Assembly (NCBI GenBank): GCA_947628555.1
Contig: CANRAI010000063.1
Span: forward strand, 1-6,546
Source: an uncultured Clostridia bacterium
GTDB lineage: Bacteria; Bacillota; Clostridia; Christensenellales; Borkfalkiaceae
Direction: 5' to 3'
Length of the DNA: 6,546 nucleotides
In this document: piece by piece, positions 1-5,451 of the stretch
How positions within the stretch are numbered: the first letter of the stretch is position 1
Layout: each line of letters starts with the position of its first letter
Position numbers and translations under genes: made by a program
The notes under the pieces: model-generated
Database searches by the model: none
What the model was told of the DNA's origin: nothing
Seen by the model: the letters and a program-made list of their open reading frames with translations, nothing else

Positions 1-477
1 GCGCACGTAGGCGACCCCGCCGAAATCGTAGGACTTATCGACAAGCCCGTAGGCACGGTTATTACCGGCCTTGAAATGTTCCACAAGAGCGTTGACGAAG
101 CAATCGCAGGATTCAATATCGGCGCGCTTCTCCGCGGTATCGACAGAAAGGGCATTGAAAAGGGTCAGGTTCTTGCTAAACCCGGTACGGTTAAAACGGC
201 AACCAAGTTCACCGCGCAGGTTTACGTATTGAAGGCTGAGGAAGGCGGACGTCATACTCCTTTCTTCAACCACTATCGTCCCCAGTTCTTTATCAGAACG
301 ACCGACGTAACGGGTTCTATTGACCTTCCCGCAGGCACCGAAATGGTTATGCCCGGCGATAACGTAGAAATCTCGGTAGAGCTTATTAAACCCGTTGCAG
401 TTGAAGAAAAGCTTCGTTTCGCTATCCGCGAGGGCGGCAGAACGGTTGGTTCCGGCACAATCGTAAAAGTTCTTTAA
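1..477 (+). CDS. tuf: Elongation factor Tu, C-terminal part (5' end outside window)
   Basis: EF-Tu is the GTPase that carries aminoacyl-tRNA to the ribosomal A site in the cytoplasm. The reading frame is open from base 1, so the gene starts upstream. The 158 visible residues cover most of domain 2 and all of domain 3. Family landmarks in order are GLEMF, LLRGIDR, GQVLAKPGT, EEGGRHTPFF, YRPQFF, RTTDVTG, MVMPGDNV, and RFAIREGGRTVG, ending in KVL and a TAA at 475-477. The GTPase domain with its P-loop lies outside the window. The end matches the usual EF-Tu C-terminus within one residue, so the 3' end is complete. One oddity is a Phe (codon 112-114) where most EF-Tu proteins have Asp or Glu in the AG(D/E)N(V/I)G stretch of domain 2. 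The gene is followed after 20 bp by a strong terminator, so it ends its operon. Identity is certain; whether the cell has a second tuf copy cannot be seen. Confidence 0.98.
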   Translation, partial: AHVGDPAEIVGLIDKPVGTVITGLEMFHKSVDEAIAGFNIGALLRGIDRKGIEKGQVLAKPGTVKTATKFTAQVYVLKAEEGGRHTPFFNHYRPQFFIRTTDVTGSIDLPAGTEMVMPGDNVEISVELIKPVAVEEKLRFAIREGGRTVGSGTIVKVL

Positions 478-497
478 TTTGTAAAAAATTTATATGT

Positions 498-532
498 AAA
501 AAAGTGCGGACTAAAAAGTCCGCACTTTTTTT
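498..532. terminator. Bidirectional intrinsic terminator after tuf
   Basis: A perfect hairpin has arms at 501-512 (AAAGTGCGGACT) and 517-528 with an AAAA loop. It is extended to about 15 bp by A:T pairs and has a T-run at 526-532 on the plus strand. The six A residues at 498-503 give an equivalent T-run on the minus strand. It should therefore stop tuf transcripts from the left and also transcripts of the minus-strand XRE gene from the right, which would give that gene a 3' UTR of about 200 nt. Confidence 0.92.
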
Positions 533-690
533 GTGGGCGGCGCATATATGCGTCGCATAACTTTGTCGCCCTTGCGTTTGCCTTTGGCGTGTACGTCATT
601 GTATGTTCCCTGCAGGACAATCTGCGGGCTCCTCATTCTGCTCGCATCTACGCACCGCTTCCTTATTCGGCGTGATAATAAGGGAGACAT
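533..690. other. Hairpin-rich stretch without a convincing gene; possible dispersed element or structured 3' UTR
   Basis: No open frame here has a ribosome binding site and a recognisable product. The stretch is dense in local dyad symmetry. There is a perfect 12-bp palindrome CGCATATATGCG at 541-552. A hairpin lies at 608-628 (arms CCCTGCAG and CTGCGGG with one bulged base). Another lies at 658-686 (ten pairs including one G:U, loop of nine). With the terminator at 498-532, these form an array of hairpins running from just past tuf to just before the XRE stop codon. Base composition differs from the AT-rich XRE gene beside it. From memory and unverified, similar sequence, terminator included, occurs as short spurious ORFs in several Clostridia genomes, which would suggest a dispersed repeat. 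The alternatives are a small RNA ending at the 498-532 terminator, or simply XRE 3' UTR. Confidence 0.4.
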
Positions 691-707
691 TATTTTTAAC
701 TTTAACC

Positions 708-920
708 TTAATGGTCGAGGTTGAAAAGCTCGTTTGGCGTTATCTCGAAAAAATCGCAGAACGAAATTATTTGATAATAATTTAACTCGAAAACGCCGTT
801 TTCAAACCTGCTGTACTGCTGCTGGCTCATATTGAATTTTTCCGCCACCTCACGCTGCGTCAGCCCCTTGAACTTCCGCGCCTGCTTTAGATTTTCTCCT
901 ACCGCCTTTGCTATTTCCAT
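708..920 (-). CDS. Small XRE-family helix-turn-helix repressor
   Basis: This is a 70-residue protein made almost entirely of one Cro/C1-type DNA-binding domain. The family pattern is clear: LKQARKFKGLTQREVAEKF at residues 11-29 (helices 1 and 2), then the recognition helix SQQQYSRFENG at 32-42, then two closing helices ending in ITPNELF. There is no second domain, so ligand sensing, dimerisation or a partner protein must come from elsewhere, or it acts as a simple repressor. The start used is the ATG at 918-920; an in-frame TTG at 924-926 would add two residues. Neither has a good Shine-Dalgarno sequence, so translation may be weak or the mRNA nearly leaderless. The gene diverges from the zinc-ribbon membrane gene, and a palindrome lies 8 bp upstream of the start codon. 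Autoregulation and repression of the neighbour are inferred from that position. No clear minus-strand promoter was found. Confidence 0.9.
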   Translation of the reverse strand: MEIAKAVGENLKQARKFKGLTQREVAEKFNMSQQQYSRFENGVFELNYYQIISFCDFFEITPNELFNLDH

Positions 921-928
921 ACACAAAA

Positions 929-947
929 CATATCAGTTTGTGATGTA
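929..947. promoter_or_regulatory. Candidate operator 1 (upstream of the XRE gene)
   Basis: This imperfect palindrome has the core ATCA-GTTTG-TGAT at 932-944 and extends to CATATCA and TGATGTA. It shares its half-site sequence and 5-bp centre spacing with the perfect palindrome at 960-978, in opposite orientation. The two centres (938 and 969) are 31 bp apart, about three helical turns, so two bound dimers would sit on the same face of the DNA. It lies directly against the start of the XRE gene, where binding would block that gene's own expression. The role is inferred. Confidence 0.68.
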
Positions 948-953
948 AATTTC

Positions 954-982
954 TTGACATACATCATAAACTGATGTATAAT
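954..982 (+). promoter_or_regulatory. Consensus sigma-70/SigA promoter of the zinc-ribbon gene
   Basis: TTGACA at 954-959 and TATAAT at 977-982 both match the consensus exactly and are separated by the ideal 17 bp. Transcription should start near 989, leaving a 5' UTR of about 43 nt that begins with a small hairpin (TGCTC at 988-992, GAGCA at 999-1003). Such a strong unregulated promoter would be very active, which fits the presence of an operator inside it. Confidence 0.88.
960..978. promoter_or_regulatory. Candidate operator 2, inside the promoter
   Basis: This is a perfect palindrome, TACATCA-TAAAC-TGATGTA, with 7-bp arms and a 5-bp centre. It begins at the base after the -35 box and overlaps the first two bases of the -10 box, so a bound repressor would exclude RNA polymerase. 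The sequence repeats the half-sites of 929-947. The neighbouring XRE protein is the obvious candidate to bind it; this is inferred from position and symmetry. Confidence 0.78.
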
Positions 983-1017
983 TATTGTGCTCAAAAGAGA
1001 GCAAATTATTAAAATAC

Positions 1018-1025
1018 AGGAGAGG
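1018..1025 (+). promoter_or_regulatory. Ribosome binding site that fixes the zinc-ribbon gene start
   Basis: AGGAGAGG ends 6 nt before the ATG at 1032-1034. This rules out the longer in-frame GTG start at 987, which lies just before the predicted transcription start and has no ribosome binding site. Confidence 0.85.
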
Positions 1026-1031
1026 TTTTTT

Positions 1032-1382
1032 ATGTTTTGTAAAAATTGCGGCAAAGAGATAGACGACAACGCAACTGTTTGCGTTTACTGCGGCGTTGCG
1101 ACGGGCAAGCAGGCAACTGTGTTGGAGGAGTCCAAAAAAGCCAACGGCTTCGGCATTGCGGGATTTGTAGTGAGCCTTGTTTCGCTCTGGCTGGGAATGT
1201 ATTTTATGATAGCATCGATTGTGGGGCTTGTGCTTAGCATTGTGGGAATGGTCATGGCAAAGAAATGCACGTCGTGCAATGGTCTTGCGATAGCAGGATT
1301 TGTAATTGGCATAATTTCGCTTGTAATCTGGGCGATTGTTTGGATAGTAGTCGGCGCGGCTTTAATTGGTCTTACCACTTAA
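1032..1382 (+). CDS. Zinc-ribbon membrane protein with DUF4190-like repeats
   Basis: A 116-residue protein of unknown function. It opens with a short zinc ribbon, FCKNCGKEI at 2-10 and VCVYCG at 16-21, with four metal-binding cysteines (3, 6, 17, 20). A polar linker follows to about residue 38. The rest is hydrophobic: roughly two membrane segments at 39-76 and one or two at 84-114. Two similar stretches, NGFGIAGFVVSLVSL at 38-52 and NGLAIAGFVIGIISL at 83-97, form an internal repeat resembling DUF4190 membrane domains. An extra Cys pair, KKCTSCN at 77-83, sits between the two halves. With a cytoplasmic N-terminus and two first segments, that pair would face the same side as the ribbon. The gene has a consensus promoter and is apparently controlled by the divergent XRE protein. 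Proteins of this layout are common in Bacillota without an assigned role; zinc binding and membrane location are predictions. Confidence 0.88.
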   Translation: MFCKNCGKEIDDNATVCVYCGVATGKQATVLEESKKANGFGIAGFVVSLVSLWLGMYFMIASIVGLVLSIVGMVMAKKCTSCNGLAIAGFVIGIISLVIWAIVWIVVGAALIGLTT

Positions 1383-1388
1383 ATGCCG

Positions 1389-1430
1389 TAAAATATGCGC
1401 GCGCGTTTTTTTACGTGTGAGCATATTTTA
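1389..1430 (+). other. Long hairpin just after the zinc-ribbon gene
   Basis: TAAAATATGC at 1389-1398 is the exact reverse complement of 1421-1430. The inner part continues pairing (1400-1406 with 1413-1419, two G:U pairs, one mismatch between), so the whole is about 18 pairs with a six-T loop. It starts 6 bp after the stop codon at 1380-1382. No T-run follows it, so it is not a standard terminator. It may protect the mRNA 3' end or be one part of a compound terminator with the next two hairpins. Confidence 0.6.
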
Positions 1431-1434
1431 TATT

Positions 1435-1475
1435 GCGGGGGGGGGCGATTTTAAAATCGCCCCCCCCGCCTTTCT
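1435..1475 (+). terminator. G8/C8 hairpin, probable terminator
   Basis: A run of nine G (1437-1445) followed by CGATTT pairs with AAATCG and a run of eight C (1460-1467), giving a 14-bp core stem. GC pairs on the outside extend it past one bulged G. The downstream bases TTTCTT at 1471-1476 make a modest T-tract on the plus strand. It probably ends the zinc-ribbon transcript. The homopolymer runs are also a likely site of sequencing or replication length errors. Confidence 0.68.
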
Positions 1476-1478
1476 TGT

Positions 1479-1513
1479 AAAACTCCATGCGGTCTGGCGT
1501 GGAGTTTTTAATT
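1479..1513. terminator. Intrinsic terminator between convergent genes
   Basis: AAAACTCCA at 1479-1487 pairs with TGGAGTTTT at 1500-1508. Three more inner pairs close a GGTCTG loop, 12 pairs in all, with T-rich sequence at 1505-1509 on the plus strand and a short T-run on the minus strand from the A residues at 1479-1482. It probably serves the plus-strand gene and may also end the minus-strand ATPase transcript, whose stop codon lies about 70 bp away. From here to 1579 I see no further gene. Confidence 0.7.
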
Positions 1514-1579
1514 GCGGTTATTTTATTTTTCCGCAGACGGCGGTATAATTCGGCAAGACCGTCGCTTGTTTTTATAGTA

Positions 1580-4162
1580 TTAACTGTATTTTCTGCCGAC
1601 CGCGATTCGCAATGAAAGTTTGAAAATTTCGAAGAACGGTATTACCGAAAGGGAAGCCGCAAACACTATCAGCCATTGCAATAAGGAAAGCGCCGTAAGC
1701 GAGAACGCCGCGGAAACAGGGGTTACGCAAATAAGGACGTTGACCGCAATTCCAGCCGCAACCGTAAGGAGCAGAATTTTGTTTCCGAACAGATTTTTAA
1801 GCGCGGACGCGCGCTCAGAACGTATATTGAAAGCGTGGAAAAGTTCCAGAAAGGATATCGTGAGAAAGGTCATGGTAGTTGCTACGGCATTGCCCCACAA
1901 ATTCAACGCAACAATGAAAACCGCCATAGTGACCGCCGTCATATATATCCCCGCGCAGGCTATCCCCGCGACAGACGTCTTTGAAAACAGGCTTTTTTCG
2001 GCGCGTACGGGCGGACGGTTCATTATATCGAAGTCCTCCTTCTCCGTGCCGAGAGCCAGGACGGGGAAGCTGTCCGTTATCAGGTTAAGCCAAAGTAGCT
2101 GAGTGGAAAGCAGAAAATCGTACTTAAAAAGAAATACGGCGGCAAAAAATATGGCAAGGACTTCGGCAAGATTTGTGGAAATGAAAAACTGTATGGTTTT
2201 TTTGATATTTGCGGAAATTCTTCTGCCCTCGCGCACCGCAGAAACAATCGTGGCGAAATTATCGTCCGTAATAACCATGTCCGAAGCGCTTTTGGTTACG
2301 TCCGTGCCGTAAATGCCCATGGCGATGCCTATGTCCGCGCTTTTTATGCTCGGCGCGTCGTTAATGCCGTCCCCCGTCATTGCAACTACTTCGCCCCGCT
2401 TTTTCAGGCATTTTACTATCATATTTTTATGTTTGGGCGAAACGCGTGCAAACACGCGGCATTTCGCTATCCGTTCGTCGCGCTCCTTTTTCGTAAGAGA
2501 ATCCAGCTCCTCTCCCGTCATGACCTCGCTTACGTCATGCGCAATATTCAAGCTTCTTGCAATCGACAGAGCCGTCCTCACGTGGTCGCCTGTAATCATT
2601 ACGGTTGAAATTCCCGCCGTTTCGCATTGTTCAACCGCCTGCTTTACGCCCTTTTTAAGCCCGTCGTACATTCCGCAGAGCCCTATAAAAATCAAACCGT
2701 CCCCGAAATTTTCCCCGTACGGCGCATAGGCGAAAGCGAGTACGCGCAAAGCCTCGTCCGCCATGCCGTCGTTTTGCGAAAGTATCAGTCTCCTGTCGGC
2801 TTCTGTTATGGGGCGCACCCCGAAATTATCGCCTACGTATGCGCATTTTTTAATCAAAACGTCGGGCGCGCCCTTCGTATATGCCGTCCGCTCGCCGTCA
2901 ATTTCGGCAGCGACGGACATCATCTTTGTGTCGGAGGAAAAAGGCTGTTCGGCAAGCTTTTTAAATGTAACGGAAAAATTTGCGCCGTCGGCATATTGTC
3001 TTAGCGCGACTTCCGTAGGGTCGCCTAAATATTTTCCGCGTTCGCCCTTTACGGTGGTGCAGACCGTCATACATTCCAAAAGCCGTTTTTCCGCCGCGGA
3101 TTCGCCGAGCCCCCAAACTCGCACAACTTTAAGCCTGTTTTGAGTGAGAGTGCCCGTCTTATCCGTGCAAATCACCGAACAACTGCCCAAAGTTTCCACC
3201 GATTTCAGTTTTCGGATTACGACGTTGCGCCTGCTCATTCTCTGCACGCCCATAGCCATAATTATCGTCACAACGGCGGGAAGCCCTTCGGGAATGGCGG
3301 CTACGGCTATCGCCACGGCGGTCATAAAATTCTTCAAAATCCCGCCGCCGCGGACAAAAATTCCAATGAAAAATATTGCGGCGGAAATCAATAAAACGCA
3401 ACACGTAATGACTTTTCCGAGTTTCGAAAGACTTTTTTCAAGCGGAGTTTTTTCGGGTTTCGCGCCTTTTAAAAGTTCGGCGATTTTGCCCATTTCCGTG
3501 TCCATGCCGACGGCGGTTACAGCCGCAGTACAGTTGCCGCTTACCACATACGTTGAGCCGAAAAGCGTATTCGACATTCCGCTTAAAGATACTTTGTTGC
3601 CGCGTATTCTATCGGAATTCTTTTCAACGCTTACGCTTTCGCCCGTAAGCGCGGCTTCGTCGCACTTTAAGGAGTTTTCCTCTATTACGCGGCAATCTGC
3701 GGGCACGACGTCCCCCTCTTCCAAAAGCACGACGTCGCCGACCGTAAGATTTTCGCAAGGAATTATTTTTTCCGCCCCGCCGCGCCGCACCTTGCATGTG
3801 CTTGCGGATAGTTTCTTCAAATTTTCTATCGCCTTATCCGCGCGGAACTGCTGAATAGTTCCCACAAGCGCGTTGAGAAAAATTATGCACAGAATTATAA
3901 ACGTGTCCGTAAGGTCGCTTTTGTCTTTTGAAATAAAGGCTATCACCCCCGAAACAGCCGCGGCGACGATTAAAAGAATGGTCATAAAGTCGCAGAACTG
4001 CGATACGAAAAGGCGGAACACGCCTGCGTTTTTGCCGCTTTCAATGGCGTTTTTGCCGTATTCTTTAAGTCTTTTTTCCGCCTCCCCGTCGGAAAGCCCG
4101 CCCATGCCCGTTCCGAGTTCTTTTAAAACCTTTTCCTTGTCCTCAAAACAAAAATTCCGCAT
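1580..4162 (-). CDS. P-type (P2A) calcium-transporting ATPase
   Basis: This 860-residue membrane pump is full length for bacterial P2A ATPases, which export Ca2+ (sometimes Mn2+) from the cytoplasm at the cost of ATP. An N-terminal cation-ATPase domain covers about 10-70. The actuator loop carries TGES at 173-176. The phosphorylation site DKTGT is at 334-338 with Asp334 as the acceptor. The nucleotide-binding KGAPD is at 430-434, TGD at 524-526 and TGDGIND at 596-602. Metal-site residues are of the SERCA type: PEGLP in TM4 (Glu292), Asn664 and Glu667 in TM5, NLITD in TM6 (Asn693, Thr696, Asp697) and Glu773 in TM8. Both canonical Ca2+ sites therefore look complete. The ATG at 4162 has an AGAGG ribosome site 6 nt upstream and is needed to retain the N-terminal domain. 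The gene lies 56 bp after glf with no good promoter of its own, so co-transcription is likely. Start codon and ribosome site sit in a 13-bp hairpin. Ca2+ rather than Mn2+ is inferred from residues. Confidence 0.95.
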   Translation of the reverse strand: MRNFCFEDKEKVLKELGTGMGGLSDGEAEKRLKEYGKNAIESGKNAGVFRLFVSQFCDFMTILLIVAAAVSGVIAFISKDKSDLTDTFIILCIIFLNALVGTIQQFRADKAIENLKKLSASTCKVRRGGAEKIIPCENLTVGDVVLLEEGDVVPADCRVIEENSLKCDEAALTGESVSVEKNSDRIRGNKVSLSGMSNTLFGSTYVVSGNCTAAVTAVGMDTEMGKIAELLKGAKPEKTPLEKSLSKLGKVITCCVLLISAAIFFIGIFVRGGGILKNFMTAVAIAVAAIPEGLPAVVTIIMAMGVQRMSRRNVVIRKLKSVETLGSCSVICTDKTGTLTQNRLKVVRVWGLGESAAEKRLLECMTVCTTVKGERGKYLGDPTEVALRQYADGANFSVTFKKLAEQPFSSDTKMMSVAAEIDGERTAYTKGAPDVLIKKCAYVGDNFGVRPITEADRRLILSQNDGMADEALRVLAFAYAPYGENFGDGLIFIGLCGMYDGLKKGVKQAVEQCETAGISTVMITGDHVRTALSIARSLNIAHDVSEVMTGEELDSLTKKERDERIAKCRVFARVSPKHKNMIVKCLKKRGEVVAMTGDGINDAPSIKSADIGIAMGIYGTDVTKSASDMVITDDNFATIVSAVREGRRISANIKKTIQFFISTNLAEVLAIFFAAVFLFKYDFLLSTQLLWLNLITDSFPVLALGTEKEDFDIMNRPPVRAEKSLFSKTSVAGIACAGIYMTAVTMAVFIVALNLWGNAVATTMTFLTISFLELFHAFNIRSERASALKNLFGNKILLLTVAAGIAVNVLICVTPVSAAFSLTALSLLQWLIVFAASLSVIPFFEIFKLSLRIAVGRKYS

Positions 4163-4189
4163 ACCTTACCTCTTTTGTAAGGTATGCGG
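4144..4189 (-). promoter_or_regulatory. Hairpin over the ATPase start codon, terminator-like
   Basis: On the minus strand a perfect 13-bp inverted repeat has arms CCGCATACCTTAC (4189-4177) and GTAAGGTATGCGG (4169-4157), with the seven-base loop AAAAGAG. The ATG of the ATPase gene (4162-4160) is buried in the second arm. The loop carries most of the AGAGG ribosome site. Two bases after the stem comes a T-rich tract, TTTTTGTTTT (4154-4145), so the structure also resembles an intrinsic terminator reaching into the coding sequence. It lies downstream of glf (stop codon 4221-4219). It may end most glf transcripts, limit translation of the ATPase, or both. The inverted repeat is plain to see; the function is inferred. 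Confidence 0.75.
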
Positions 4190-4218
4190 GTTTGTCCTTT
4201 AATATTACCCGGCGAATT

Positions 4219-5328
4219 TCAATTCTTTTTGGGCACGGTTTTTAAAAATTCCAGCGCCGCGGCGACGGTATCGTCCATGTCGTTGTATTTATATGCGGCG
4301 AGCCGCCCGCCGAAATGCACGTTTTTTTCTTTTGCCGCGAGCGACGCGTAAGCCGAGTACAGCTTTTCGTTGCGCCCGTCGTTGACGGGATAATACGGCT
4401 CGTCGCCGACCCGCCATTCGGAAGGATATTCGCGGGAAATCACCGTCTTTTCGCTCTGCACGAATTCGAAATGCTTATGCTCGATTATCCTCGTAAACGG
4501 CACGTCCGCCGAAGTGTAGTTGACCGCGGCGTTGCCCTGAAAGTCGGGTATGTCCAGCGTTTCCGTTTCGAAACGCACCGCACGCCATTCAAGCGCGCCC
4601 ATCTTATAGCCGAAATATTTATCAATCGCGCCCGTATAAATAATTTTTTCGGCGAGGGCGGATAAACTTTCCCTATTTTCGGTAAAATCGCAATCGGTAC
4701 GTATATCCGAACCTTCAAGCAGTTTTTCTATTATCCCCGTATATCCGCCGACGGGAATTCCCTGGTATCTGTCCGAAAAATAATTGTTGTTGAAAGTAAA
4801 GCGGACGGGCAGGCGCTTTATTATGAATGCGGGCAGCGCGCTGCAAGGTCTGCCCCACTGCTTTTCAGTATAGCCCTTGACAAGCTTTTCGTAAATAGTC
4901 CTGCCCACAAGATTTATAGCCTGTTCTTCGAGGTTGGAGGGATTTTCAACATAGCTTTCGCCCCGCTCCTCCTCTATGCGCGCCCTTGCTTCGGCGGGAG
5001 TGAACACGTCTTTCCAAAGTTTTGTAAAGGTGTTCATATTGAACGGCAGATTATAACACTCGTCCTTATACCGCGCTATCGGGCAGTTTATAAAATTGTT
5101 GAACTCGGCAAATCTGTTTACATACTCCCATACTTCTTTGTCGGAAGTGTGGAAAATATGCGCGCCGTAACGGTGTACGTTTATGCCTTCCGTCCTCTCG
5201 GTATAGACGTTTCCGCCTATATGTCCGCGTTTTTCGACGACAAGGCATTTATAGCCTTTATCGGTAAGTTCGCGCGCGCATACCGCGCCGTAAAGTCCGC
5301 TGCCGACTATGAGAAAATCGTATTTCAT
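4219..5328 (-). CDS. glf: UDP-galactopyranose mutase
   Basis: This FAD enzyme interconverts UDP-galactopyranose and UDP-galactofuranose in the cytoplasm, supplying galactofuranose for surface polysaccharides. The 369 residues are the normal bacterial length. The Rossmann FAD motif VGSGLYGA is at 8-15, followed by the acidic VVEKR at 30-34 and HIGGN at 36-40. Active-site blocks follow: RYGAHIFHT at 53-61, GYTEKQWGR at 152-160, RLPVRFTF at 172-179 with NNYF at 181-184, FTRIIEHKHFE at 278-288, YYPVND at 312-317 and FGGRLAAYKYNDMDD at 339-353. These match the Trp, Arg and Tyr residues that bind substrate and flavin in known mutases. The ATG at 5328 lies right before the FAD fold; its ribosome site is weak (AAGGGGGG about 11 nt upstream). 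A good promoter sits 27 bp upstream. No glycosyltransferase genes are visible, so the target glycan is unknown. The ATPase gene follows on the same strand. Confidence 0.96.
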   Translation of the reverse strand: MKYDFLIVGSGLYGAVCARELTDKGYKCLVVEKRGHIGGNVYTERTEGINVHRYGAHIFHTSDKEVWEYVNRFAEFNNFINCPIARYKDECYNLPFNMNTFTKLWKDVFTPAEARARIEEERGESYVENPSNLEEQAINLVGRTIYEKLVKGYTEKQWGRPCSALPAFIIKRLPVRFTFNNNYFSDRYQGIPVGGYTGIIEKLLEGSDIRTDCDFTENRESLSALAEKIIYTGAIDKYFGYKMGALEWRAVRFETETLDIPDFQGNAAVNYTSADVPFTRIIEHKHFEFVQSEKTVISREYPSEWRVGDEPYYPVNDGRNEKLYSAYASLAAKEKNVHFGGRLAAYKYNDMDDTVAAALEFLKTVPKKN

Positions 5329-5354
5329 CCTTTTTTTGTCCCCCCTTGTATTAA

Positions 5355-5383
5355 ATTATATATGCGGAAAAGTTTTTCGTCAA
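5355..5383 (-). promoter_or_regulatory. Promoter of glf (and probably the ATPase)
   Basis: On the minus strand, TTGACG at 5383-5378 and TATAAT at 5360-5355 are separated by exactly 17 bp. Transcription should begin near 5348, giving a short leader of about 20 nt before the glf ATG. It lies between the nifU terminator and glf, so glf forms a unit separate from nifS-nifU. Confidence 0.85.
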
Positions 5384-5408
5384 TCCGTCCGACGTAAAAT
5401 GTCCTACG

Positions 5409-5440
5409 AAAAAAAGGAAAAGGCGCTTGACCTTTTCCTT
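5409..5440 (-). terminator. Intrinsic terminator after nifU
   Basis: On the minus strand AAGGAAAAGG (5440-5431) pairs perfectly with CCTTTTCCTT (5423-5414) around a seven-base loop and runs into a seven-T tract at 5415-5409. It begins 11 bp after the nifU stop codon and ends the nifS-nifU transcript. Confidence 0.9.
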
Positions 5441-5451
5441 AATTTTAAATT

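Noticed and set aside
533..724. Open frame of 63 codons on the plus strand after the tuf terminator
   Set aside because: No ribosome site, no recognisable domain, overlaps the XRE gene end, and crosses several hairpins; better explained as non-coding or repeat sequence.
930..968. Minus-strand promoter for the XRE gene
   Set aside because: TGATAT and TATGAT could serve as -10 boxes, but neither has a matching -35 at proper spacing, so none was annotated.
987..1031. Longer GTG start adding 15 residues to the zinc-ribbon protein
   Set aside because: It lies 4 bp after the -10 box, just before the expected transcription start, and lacks a ribosome site. The ATG at 1032 has AGGAGAGG at ideal spacing and begins the ribbon motif directly.
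1085..1378. 97-codon minus-strand frame opposite the zinc-ribbon gene
   Set aside because: It is the antisense of a well-supported gene with promoter and ribosome site; no independent signals.
1437..1445. G-quadruplex from the nine-G run
   Set aside because: A single G-run without three further nearby runs cannot fold an intramolecular quadruplex; pairing with the C-run explains it better.
1366..1548. 60-codon plus-strand frame over the triple-hairpin region
   Set aside because: It overlaps the end of the zinc-ribbon gene, runs through terminators and G/C homopolymers, and has no ribosome site.
3144..3854. 236-codon plus-strand open frame opposite the ATPase gene
   Set aside because: It lies fully antisense to conserved ATPase motifs and has no family resemblance; it is a shadow of the codon use on the other strand.
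4163..4218. Known metal riboswitch (yybP-ykoY type) before the ATPase
   Set aside because: The gap is only 56 nt and shows a single hairpin, too short for that riboswitch.
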